NCBI GenBank assembly: GCA_023511655.1
Contig: JAIMBB010000008.1
Coordinates: forward strand, 1 to 48,904
Direction: 5' to 3'
From: Anaerolineae bacterium
GTDB taxonomy: Bacteria; Chloroflexota; Anaerolineae; J036; Brachytrichaceae
Length of the DNA: 48,904 nt
Position numbers and translations under genes: made by a program. The notes beneath the pieces were generated by a model, which worked only from the letters and a program-made list of their open reading frames with translations, was not told the DNA's origin and made no database searches. Below, piece after piece: positions 24,577 to 31,692 of this stretch (position 1 is the stretch's first letter; each line of letters opens with the position of its first letter).

Positions 24577-26118
24577 ATGAAACGCCCTCACGTCGTCGCC
24601 GTGACCGCAGCGATTATGCTCAGCCTCTTCCTCGCCTCCATGGAAGTCACCATCGTCGGCACGGCCATGCCCACCATCGTCGGCCAACTGGGCGGTCTGT
24701 CCGCCTATAGCTGGGTCTTTTCGGCCTATCTGCTGGCATCCACGACCACCGTGCCGATCTATGGCAAGCTGTCCGATTTGTTCGGCCGCCGCCCGGTATA
24801 TTTCTTCTCCATCGCCTTGTTTCTCGTCGGATCGTTGCTGGCCGGTTCGGCGCAGAGCATGACCCAGCTCGTGCTTGCTCGCGCGGTGCAAGGCCTGGGC
24901 GCCGGCGGCATCTTGCCTCTGGCGTTCACCATCATCGGCGACATGTTTTCCCTGGAGCGCCGGGCCAAGATCCAGGGCTTGTTCAGCAGCGTGTGGGGGC
25001 TGTCGTCCATCGTCGGGCCGTTGATCGGTGGCTTTTTGGTGGAGCGCGTTAGTTGGCCGTGGGTGTTCTATATCAACGTGGTGCCGGGCCTGATCGCAGC
25101 AGGGTTGTTTGGGTTCGGATGGCGCGAGCGCCGGTCGCGTCCCGGCCGGGCAGTGCGGGTGGATTTCGCCGGCGCGGCTTTGCTCAGCGGGGGCATCGTC
25201 CTGCTGTTGCTCGGGTTGTTCGAACTGCGCAACCCACAAGGGGTGATGTTGATCGGAGCATCGGTGGTCGTTTTCATCGCGCTCGTGGCCGTCGAAAGGC
25301 GAGCGGCCGATCCGATCTTGCCCGTTGCGCTCTTTCGCGACCGCCTCTTCCTGGTGTCGTGCCTGCATGGCGTGCTGGTCGGTTCAGCTATCTTCGGCGC
25401 CGCTTCCTATGTGCCCTTGTTCGCCCAGGCCGTGCTGCGCACCACGGCCACCGTGGCCGGTGCGACGCTGACGCCGCAGATGCTGAGCTGGGTGGTCGCC
25501 AGCATCATCTGCAGCCGCCTGTTGCTGATCGTCAGCTACCGGGCGCTGGCCGTGTTCGGCATGGTGATGGCTGTCGTCGGCACGTCGCTCGTTTTGCTCG
25601 CCGGCTCGATGCGCAGCGCGCCGCCCCTGCTGCTTGGCATGGGGCTGACCGGCGCAGGCATGGGCTTTTCGATCCCGGCGTTCATGATCGCTGTGCAGAG
25701 TGCGGTGTCTCGCGACAGGCTCGGCACGGCCACATCCACGTTGACTTTCAGCCGAAACATCGGCGGCACGCTGGGGGTAAGCATCATGGGCGTCATCTTG
25801 AGCGCAGGGCTGGCCGCTGCGTTGGCCGCGTCCGGGGTGGCGGCGGGCGATGTCTCGGTGGACGCCTTATTGGAGCGGGGCGTCGGCCAGGGCGCGAATG
25901 TGCTGGCCGATCCCGTGCTGACGTCGGCGCTGGCGCAAGCACTGTGGGGCGTGTTCCTCTTCTCGCTGCTGGCTTCGGTGGTGGGCCTGGTGGTTGCCAT
26001 GCTGGCGCCGGCAGGCAACGTCCGGCAGTTGGAGGATCGGCGAATCGCCGAGCAGGCCATCGTGGACGAAGCGCTCAAGCGCGCCGGCGGCGCGACCGAC
26101 GCCACACCAGCTCTGTGA
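24577..26118 (+). CDS. MFS multidrug exporter, DHA2 (14-TM) family
   Basis: A 513-residue inner-membrane protein with about 14 hydrophobic segments, typical of EmrB/QacA-type drug:H+ antiporters. Family features include the first-helix segment LASMEVTIVGTAMPTIV, the loop motif GKLSDLFGRRPVYF and the motif-C-like GPLIGGFLVERVSWPWVFYIN. The C-terminal tail is charged. A TAAGAT hexamer lies 6 nt before the ATG and no Shine-Dalgarno sequence is present, so the mRNA may be leaderless. It converges on the esterase-like gene with a 3-bp gap. Substrates unknown. Confidence 0.92.
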   Translation: MKRPHVVAVTAAIMLSLFLASMEVTIVGTAMPTIVGQLGGLSAYSWVFSAYLLASTTTVPIYGKLSDLFGRRPVYFFSIALFLVGSLLAGSAQSMTQLVLARAVQGLGAGGILPLAFTIIGDMFSLERRAKIQGLFSSVWGLSSIVGPLIGGFLVERVSWPWVFYINVVPGLIAAGLFGFGWRERRSRPGRAVRVDFAGAALLSGGIVLLLLGLFELRNPQGVMLIGASVVVFIALVAVERRAADPILPVALFRDRLFLVSCLHGVLVGSAIFGAASYVPLFAQAVLRTTATVAGATLTPQMLSWVVASIICSRLLLIVSYRALAVFGMVMAVVGTSLVLLAGSMRSAPPLLLGMGLTGAGMGFSIPAFMIAVQSAVSRDRLGTATSTLTFSRNIGGTLGVSIMGVILSAGLAAALAASGVAAGDVSVDALLERGVGQGANVLADPVLTSALAQALWGVFLFSLLASVVGLVVAMLAPAGNVRQLEDRRIAEQAIVDEALKRAGGATDATPAL

Positions 26119-26121
26119 CGA

Positions 26122-26940
26122 TCAGCTCGCCCGCCGCTGTTGCAGCAGCCACTCGAATAATTCGGTTGCCGTGTAGGCCAGCTCCCAGCCGAGGTCATGA
26201 TCGGCGTTCTCGAACACTGTAAAGCGCGGTTGGCCGCCGCACGCGCGCAACGCGTTGACCACGCGCTCGCTCTCGCGCAATGGGACGTTACGATCGCGCT
26301 TGGCGCCGAACACCCAGATCGGTTTGTCCTTCAGCTCGCACAACTGCTTCGGGTTGAAGAAGTAGCCGCCGACCACCGGCGCGATGGCGGCGAAGCGGTC
26401 AGGGTCATCCATCGCCAGCGCCCACGCGCCATATCCGCCCATGCTCAGCCCGGTCAGGTAGATGCGATCGGGGTCAATCGCCAGCGTGGCTTGCAATTCG
26501 TCGAGCAGCGCCTCGATCGCGTCCAGGCTTGGATACCAGCCGTTCTGCAGCGAGGGCGATTGGGGTGAAACGACGATGAACGGGAAGTCGGGGTTCTCCT
26601 CGACCAGCCGCGGCAAGATGGCGCGCCTGACGCGGTTGATGTCGCGGCCGACTTCGCGCGAGCCATGCAGAAAGACCAGCAGGGGCCACTTCGCTTCCGG
26701 GTCCTGACCATAGGAAGCAGGCAGGAACAGCAGGTAATTGAGCCTGGCCGCGCGCCCATCCGGCAACTGCGCATTGAACGTATAGGCGTGCTGGCCGGTT
26801 TGCGGCCATCTGGCCGTCTCGCTTGCCGGGGCGACCGTTTGCGCGTCGGTGGCCTGCGGCGCAGAAGATTGCGCCGCTGCCGGTGCGACGCACGTCGCGA
26901 CCACCAGCAACGCGGCCGACGCGATGCTGCGCAACTTCAT
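26122..26940 (-). CDS. Secreted alpha/beta-hydrolase (esterase/peptidase-like)
   Basis: A 272-residue protein with an N-terminal signal peptide (hydrophobic residues 6-20, likely cleavage after APAAA near residue 23). The catalytic triad can be placed at Ser166 (GLSMGGYGAW), Asp216 (FGAKRDRNVP) and His248 (ENADHDLGW). It resembles the phospholipase/carboxylesterase and polyhydroxybutyrate-depolymerase-like (LpqC) group. A longer frame from 27234 is an out-of-frame overlap with DUF1330 and is rejected. It follows the DUF1330 gene by 13 bp and is probably cotranscribed with it. Confidence 0.85.
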   Translation of the reverse strand: MKLRSIASAALLVVATCVAPAAAQSSAPQATDAQTVAPASETARWPQTGQHAYTFNAQLPDGRAARLNYLLFLPASYGQDPEAKWPLLVFLHGSREVGRDINRVRRAILPRLVEENPDFPFIVVSPQSPSLQNGWYPSLDAIEALLDELQATLAIDPDRIYLTGLSMGGYGAWALAMDDPDRFAAIAPVVGGYFFNPKQLCELKDKPIWVFGAKRDRNVPLRESERVVNALRACGGQPRFTVFENADHDLGWELAYTATELFEWLLQQRRAS

Positions 26941-26953
26941 CGGTGGATGAGCC

Positions 26954-27250
26954 TCAGGCGGGGTTGACGCCTTCGACGAAGATGACGTTCGACTTGGCCG
27001 TGCGATGTCGAATCGCTTTGGCCCGGCCGTACTCTTCGGAGTCGTACCAAGCCTTGGCCTGTTCCAGGCTGGGGAACTCCAGAATGACGAAACGCTTGGG
27101 CGACCAGTCGCCTTCGACGACGTGAACCGGCGCGCCGCGCACGATGTAGCGGCCACCGAACTTGGCCGGCGTCGGTCCGGCCAGCTTCTTGTATTCCTCG
27201 TACTCGACGGGTTCGAGCACTTCGATGTCGGCAATTACGTAGGCTGTCAT
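26954..27250 (-). CDS. DUF1330-family protein
   Basis: A 98-residue ferredoxin-like dimeric alpha/beta-barrel protein of the DUF1330 family: MTAYVIADIEVLEPVEYEEY at the start, GGRYIVRGA in the middle and FPSLEQAKAWYDSEEYGRAK near the end, all conserved in the family. Its function is not known; the fold is found in small monooxygenases and stress proteins. The start at 27250 is preferred to 27271 by family fit. It lies upstream of the secreted hydrolase, and an octamer repeat array fills its upstream region. Confidence 0.88.
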   Translation of the reverse strand: MTAYVIADIEVLEPVEYEEYKKLAGPTPAKFGGRYIVRGAPVHVVEGDWSPKRFVILEFPSLEQAKAWYDSEEYGRAKAIRHRTAKSNVIFVEGVNPA

Positions 27251-27284
27251 TCGAGTCCTGCCTTCATTCAAGTCTTGGTGTCAT

Positions 27285-27340
27285 TCAAGTCCTTAAGTCC
27301 TCAGGTCTTCAAGTCCTCAAGTCTTCAAGTCCTCAAGTCC
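27285..27340. repeat. Tandem octamer array TCAAGTCC (7 units)
   Basis: Seven consecutive 8-bp units of the form TCAAGTCC with single-base variants (TTAAGTCC, TCAGGTCT, TCAAGTCT). Looser versions extend left to about 27252. It lies between kamA's stop and the DUF1330 start and may hold the DUF1330 upstream region. Such arrays change copy number by slippage. Confidence 0.85.
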
Positions 27341-27376
27341 TATGGTTTGGCTGTGCGCGTTTGGCGTGTCCGGCGC

Positions 27377-28783
27377 TCAGTTTACTTTTGTCCAGCTTGG
27401 GCCGTCGCCATCGCTGATCACCTCGACGTCGCGCCGCTGCAACAATGCGTCGAGGGGGATCGCCTCATCGTGGCCGTTCGTGGCTGGCGTGGGATGCGCG
27501 TCTGGCTCGTTCTGGGCAAGGCCATGGCGCGTTTCCCAGCCAGCCGGCCGGATGGTCATCCCGTCGCCGGCCAGCAACCCCGAAATGCCGCGCTGGCCCG
27601 GTTCGTGGCGCGACTCGGGAACCCATCTGGTGCGCTTGGGGCGCTGGTAGTCGGTCGGCTCGGTATAGGTGCTGATGTAGCCTTCGAAGTTGCGGAACAC
27701 CACCCGGCCGTGGGACTGGCTGATCAGATAATTAGGCAAGACGGGTACTTTGCCTCCGCCGCCGGGCAGATCCACCACGTAGGTTGGGATGGCGTAGCCG
27801 CTGGTGTGGCCGCGCAGGGCTTCCATGATCTCCAGGCCGGCGGCGATCGTCGTGCGGAAGTGACCGCTGCCTTCCACCAGATCGCACTGATACAGGTAGT
27901 ATGGCTTCACGCGAATCTTAACCAGCTCGTGACACAGCTTCTTGATGGTGTCGGGGTGGTCGTTGACGCCAGCCAGCAACACGCTCTGGTTGCCGATCGG
28001 GATGCCGGCGTCGGCCAGCTTTGCGCAGGCGCGGGCGAGTTCCGGCGTGATTTCCTTGGGATGATTGACGTGGATGTTCATCCACAGCGGATGGAACCGG
28101 CGCAGCATCTCGACAAGTTCGTCGGTGATGCGCTGCGGCATGAAGACCGGCACGCGCGAGCCGATGCGGATGATCTCGATGTGGGGGATGTCGCGCAGCC
28201 GGCGCAGCAGGTCTTCAAGGATTTTCTGGGGCAGGGTGAGCGGGTCGCCGCCGCTCAACAACACGTCGCGCACCTGGGGCGTCTTGCGCAGATATTCGAT
28301 CTGCAGATCGTGGTGGTGGCGATTGAACATCGCGTGGGGATCGCCCACGATTCGGCTGCGCGTGCAGTAGCGGCAATAGGAAGCGCATTGCGTGGTCACC
28401 AGCATCAGCACGCGATCGGGATAACGGTGCACCAGGCCCGGCACCGGCGAGTGCGCGTCCTCGGCCAGCGAATCCTCCATCATGCTTTCGAATGCCTTCA
28501 GCTCGCGCCCGCGCGGGACCACTTGCAAGCGCACCGGGCAGTCCGGATCGTCGGGGTCAATCAGCGAGGCGAAGTAGGGCGTGATGTCCACGCGGAATTT
28601 GTTCGGCGCGTTCAACCCCTCCAGCTCTTCGTCGGTGAGGTGGATGATCCTGGCCAGATCTTCGGCCGAGTTGAGCCGGTGGGTGAGCTGCCAGCGCCAG
28701 TCATCCCACTGTTCATCGGGCACATCGGCCCACAGCGCGGGACGCGGCGTGCGGCCATCGGGCAGTCGGTAGGGTGTATTCAT
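27377..28783 (-). CDS. kamA: Lysine 2,3-aminomutase
   Basis: A 468-residue radical SAM enzyme that converts L-lysine to L-beta-lysine. The [4Fe-4S]/SAM motif CxxxCxxC is Cys133, Cys137, Cys140 (CASYCRYC), the SAM-binding LLSGGDPL follows, and the PLP lysine is Lys345 (GGGGKVP). Asp301 and Asp338 stand exactly where the clostridial enzyme has Asp293 and Asp330, which bind the lysine side-chain amine; this favours lysine over glutamate and over EF-P modification. The longer frame from 29326 runs into the DsbA-like gene and is rejected. The start overlaps that gene's stop by 4 bp. Products may serve as an osmolyte (N-acetyl-beta-lysine) or in lysine degradation. Confidence 0.93.
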   Translation of the reverse strand: MNTPYRLPDGRTPRPALWADVPDEQWDDWRWQLTHRLNSAEDLARIIHLTDEELEGLNAPNKFRVDITPYFASLIDPDDPDCPVRLQVVPRGRELKAFESMMEDSLAEDAHSPVPGLVHRYPDRVLMLVTTQCASYCRYCTRSRIVGDPHAMFNRHHHDLQIEYLRKTPQVRDVLLSGGDPLTLPQKILEDLLRRLRDIPHIEIIRIGSRVPVFMPQRITDELVEMLRRFHPLWMNIHVNHPKEITPELARACAKLADAGIPIGNQSVLLAGVNDHPDTIKKLCHELVKIRVKPYYLYQCDLVEGSGHFRTTIAAGLEIMEALRGHTSGYAIPTYVVDLPGGGGKVPVLPNYLISQSHGRVVFRNFEGYISTYTEPTDYQRPKRTRWVPESRHEPGQRGISGLLAGDGMTIRPAGWETRHGLAQNEPDAHPTPATNGHDEAIPLDALLQRRDVEVISDGDGPSWTKVN

Positions 28784-29547
28784 GGAGTGAGCTGTATGTT
28801 CGGTGCGACCTGAGCGAAGATCTGCCGGAAGTCGGCCGCGTCGCGCACGCCGGGGAATGCCTGGCCATTCACGAAGAACGTGGGCGTTTGCCGCACGCCG
28901 CGCGCCTCGCCATCTCTGCGGATCTGCAGCACGGTTTGCTCGTATTTGTTCGAGTCCAGACAGGCGTTGAACGCTGCGGTGTCCATCCCTTCGATCGTGG
29001 CCGCCATCTCCTTCAGGCGCGGCTTGCTGTAATTGCCGATGTTCTCCTGGCCGGTGATGGGTTGATTGGCGAACAAAGTCGCGTGCATCTGCCAGAATTT
29101 GTTTTGTTCTGCGGCGCACAGGGCGGCTTGAACGGCATCGCGCGACTCGCGGCCGTTCACGCGGTCTTCGAGGAAGGGCATGAACTGAACCTCGTAGCGC
29201 ACTTTGCCGGTGCTGGCGAAGGCGGCGATCACCCCCGGTTCGAAGTTGCGGGCGTATTGGCCACAAGCCGGGCACTGGTAGTCCAAATATTCTTCGACCT
29301 TGATCGGCGCATCGGCCGGGCCCCACGCCCTCCCGTTCGGCTCGGCGTTGGGCGGCGTGTCTTTGCTCGCGGTTTTCACCGCAGGCAGGTTGCTGGCCCG
29401 CTGTTGCTCCTGGCCGGAGAGGGTGCTGAGGACGATTGCGCCGCCGATCACGACGATGGCGATCACAGCGATGATGACGGCAATCTGGATGGTCTGCTTG
29501 CGCTGTTGCTCCTGTCTGCGCGCTTCAAGCTCTCTTCGTTTGGACAT
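28780..29547 (-). CDS. Membrane-anchored DsbA-like thiol oxidoreductase
   Basis: A 255-residue protein with a charged N-terminus, one membrane helix (about residues 20-42), a linker and a DsbA/thioredoxin-fold domain facing outward. The redox motif is Cys92-Pro-Ala-Cys95 (YQCPACGQY), and the cis-proline loop reads RQTPTFFVNG. A second pair of cysteines (in AALCAAEQ and NACLDS) may form a structural disulfide. It probably makes or isomerises disulfides in exported proteins, like other membrane-bound DsbA/BdbD-type proteins. A short Shine-Dalgarno (GGAAG) lies close to the ATG. Its stop overlaps the start of kamA, which is unusual. Confidence 0.88.
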   Translation of the reverse strand: MSKRRELEARRQEQQRKQTIQIAVIIAVIAIVVIGGAIVLSTLSGQEQQRASNLPAVKTASKDTPPNAEPNGRAWGPADAPIKVEEYLDYQCPACGQYARNFEPGVIAAFASTGKVRYEVQFMPFLEDRVNGRESRDAVQAALCAAEQNKFWQMHATLFANQPITGQENIGNYSKPRLKEMAATIEGMDTAAFNACLDSNKYEQTVLQIRRDGEARGVRQTPTFFVNGQAFPGVRDAADFRQIFAQVAPNIQLTP

Positions 29548-29685
29548 GTCTTCCTAGATCGTTTGAGTTTCGCAAAATGTTAATTCGTAATCGCCCATTC
29601 GTGAAGTTGCGATGCGCGATTTCGACAACTTTTAAGGTGCCGAGCCTTGGGAGATGCCCGGTCGTCAACCATCAATCGTTGCCCT

Positions 29686-30426
29686 CTACTCTCTGCGGCT
29701 CAGCGCGCCGCTCAGCTCGAAGGCGCCGGTGTCATGATAGCCCAGGCGTTTGGCCAGCCCAATCGAAGGGGCATTGTTCAGCCCGACAATGTAGAGCGGC
29801 GTGCGCCCCATCTCCAGCAACCGGGCGCTCACTGCGCTCACGACCGATTTGCCCAGGCCGCGGCCGCGCGCGCCTTCGACTACCTGCACGAACACCTCCG
29901 CATAGCGCGACGAGATCCAGGTGGTGCCGGCTTCGGCCACGTTCGACCCATCGCGCCCGCGAATCGTGGCGCGCAACAACCCCTCCGGCGTGGTGCTGGT
30001 TTGCACCAGGATGTTTATCACCGGCTTGAAGTTCGCCGCGTTCAGGGCGTAGATGGCGTGCACGGATTCGCCTTGTAGTTCGCATACCGCTGCGAGGTCG
30101 GACCGGGCGGATGGCTGCGCGTTGAACAGGTATTGCCGTCGTGGTGAAAGCGCGTCGCGCAGGGCCTGGCGCAGCGCTGTCGAGTCGTCGCCGCGCATCA
30201 CGACGAGCGGCCGGAAGAGGTCGAGGCCGGTCTGGCAGACGGCGACGAAGGCGAGCGGCCGGCCGGTAGGATTCCTATGCACGTGCAGGCGCGTGCGTCG
30301 CGCGTCGTGCTCGAGTGCGAAATACCACGTCACCGCATCAGCGGGGCCGGTGGTCAGGAGTTGTGCTGCCAGGGCGCGTTGTGCAGCGATATCGTCGGCC
30401 ATGCGGAATGGACGATAGTTTAGCAT
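29686..30426 (-). CDS. GNAT-family N-acetyltransferase
   Basis: A 246-residue protein. The C-terminal ~120 residues form a GNAT domain with the acetyl-CoA loop GARGRGLGKSVVSAV and the following PLYIVGLNNAPSIGLAKRLGY. The N-terminal half is a second, weaker alpha/beta region, perhaps a degenerate GNAT copy. A longer frame from 31098 reads antisense through the divergent lipoprotein gene and is rejected. Substrate unknown. Its closeness to kamA invites the thought of beta-lysine acetylation (AblB-like), but the sequence does not specifically show this. Confidence 0.82.
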   Translation of the reverse strand: MLNYRPFRMADDIAAQRALAAQLLTTGPADAVTWYFALEHDARRTRLHVHRNPTGRPLAFVAVCQTGLDLFRPLVVMRGDDSTALRQALRDALSPRRQYLFNAQPSARSDLAAVCELQGESVHAIYALNAANFKPVINILVQTSTTPEGLLRATIRGRDGSNVAEAGTTWISSRYAEVFVQVVEGARGRGLGKSVVSAVSARLLEMGRTPLYIVGLNNAPSIGLAKRLGYHDTGAFELSGALSRRE

Positions 30427-30474
30427 CGCAACGCAGAGGGGAACCCGATGGCCCGCCCCGCCGTCTGATGTGAC

Positions 30475-31020
30475 ATGAACATGCGAACGCGTATGATAAG
30501 CATGGCCTGGATTTTGACGAGTGCGTTGTCGGTGGCTTGCAGTGCTGCTGTGCCGTCGGCGACCGAAAACGGCGTCACGGCGACGCCCATACCGCTCATG
30601 GAATCTCCCGTTCAACCTTCGCCGGCTCCGCCCGAGCGGCCGACCGAAGCTGCTACCGCGGTGCCGCCTGGCACGATCACGCTGAGCCCTAAGACCATGG
30701 TGCCGACCGAACCTCCACCAATGCCCGCGCCAGAGTCCGGCGCGCCCGTTGGCGGAGCGACTGCGGATAATCCCGCCGTCGTCGCCGCTCGCGAAGCGTT
30801 GGCTGGGCGGCTTCAGGTTGCGCCGGCTGCCATTCGTGTGATCGCAGTCGAAGAGGTGCAGTGGCCGGATGGATGCCTGGGTGTGCGAACGCCGGGCGTG
30901 TTTTGCATTCAGGTGATCGTGCCGGGATATCGGGTGACCCTGGAGGGAAATGGCCGACGCTATGTCTATCACACCGATCAAGAGGGCAGGCAGGTGATCC
31001 TCGCCGAACCGCGTCCATGA
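30475..31020 (+). CDS. Small lipoprotein with a conserved C-terminal domain
   Basis: A 181-residue predicted lipoprotein: hydrophobic signal and lipobox ending at Cys22 (ALSVAC), a Pro/Ala/Thr-rich linker to about residue 95, and a compact C-terminal domain of about 75 residues (from VVAAREALAGRLQVAP to YVYHTDQEGRQVIL) that contains the stretch VQWPDGCLGVRTPGVFCIQVIVPGY with two cysteines that may pair outside the cell. I have the impression of similar domains in other Chloroflexota lipoproteins but know no function. Starts at 30475, 30481 or 30493 are all possible. It is divergent from the GNAT gene. Confidence 0.72.
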   Translation: MNMRTRMISMAWILTSALSVACSAAVPSATENGVTATPIPLMESPVQPSPAPPERPTEAATAVPPGTITLSPKTMVPTEPPPMPAPESGAPVGGATADNPAVVAAREALAGRLQVAPAAIRVIAVEEVQWPDGCLGVRTPGVFCIQVIVPGYRVTLEGNGRRYVYHTDQEGRQVILAEPRP

Positions 31021-31037
31021 AGACGCGAGGGGCTGGG

Positions 31038-31661
31038 TTACCACCTGAGCTTGCCGGTAGAGACTTGGACTGGCTGGTCGCGGCGGTCGTTCACCCATAC
31101 GCCCGGCTCGCGGCGCTTGAGCCGGGCGCGCACGACGATGGTGTGGGCAAGCGACTTGGCCTCGTCGGCCGGCAGCGACTCGAGCGGGCCGAAGGTATAC
31201 CAGTCGGTCGCGTCGAACCAGCCGTAGTGCATGATGCGGTTGCCGGCTTTGACGTGCACCTCGCGTCCGCCGAAGGTGCTGTGCGGTGTGACCAACACAA
31301 AATCAATCTCCTCCCAGGGGGCATCGTGCCAGCCGAAGATGCTCCGCCAACTCAGGCCATCTTCGGTCACCGCAGCGGCGAAGGCCAGTGGCGCCGAGAA
31401 GCGCCATGCCAGCCCCAACGCGACGAGCAGCATCAACAAGCCGATGCCGAGCGTAACCGTGTCGTCTGCCGATTGGCCGGTGCGGCTGAAGACGGCGATG
31501 ACGTTGCCCAGGCCGGTGATGGCGAGCAGGGCGGCAACGAATAACACGGCTGCGTAAACGAACCGATGCGCCCGCGAAGGGCGCACCAGCACGCTGCCTT
31601 TGAACTCCGGCGCGCTCGTGAATTCATCGAGATCGCGATTCAGTATGCTGTCACCAAGCAT
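31038..31661 (-). CDS. Membrane protein with a PH-like domain
   Basis: A 207-residue protein with two membrane helices (about residues 35-58 and 70-92) and a cytoplasmic beta-rich domain of the bacterial PH type (LSWRSIFGWHDAPWEEIDFV, then VKAGNRIMHYGWFDATDWYTFGPL). No function can be assigned. It lies 31 bp downstream of topA on the same strand and is probably cotranscribed with it. Confidence 0.7.
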   Translation of the reverse strand: MLGDSILNRDLDEFTSAPEFKGSVLVRPSRAHRFVYAAVLFVAALLAITGLGNVIAVFSRTGQSADDTVTLGIGLLMLLVALGLAWRFSAPLAFAAAVTEDGLSWRSIFGWHDAPWEEIDFVLVTPHSTFGGREVHVKAGNRIMHYGWFDATDWYTFGPLESLPADEAKSLAHTIVVRARLKRREPGVWVNDRRDQPVQVSTGKLRW

Positions 31662-31692
31662 GGGCGCAGTAAAACACCCGGTGGCCGGATCG

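Noticed and set aside
27377-29326. A 649-residue minus-strand frame that would fuse a foreign N-terminus to lysine 2,3-aminomutase
   Set aside because: The first ~180 residues are the DsbA-like gene read in the wrong frame; the aminomutase starts at 28783.
29686-31098. A 470-residue minus-strand frame
   Set aside because: Only the part from 30426 downward is a GNAT protein; the rest is antisense to the small lipoprotein gene.
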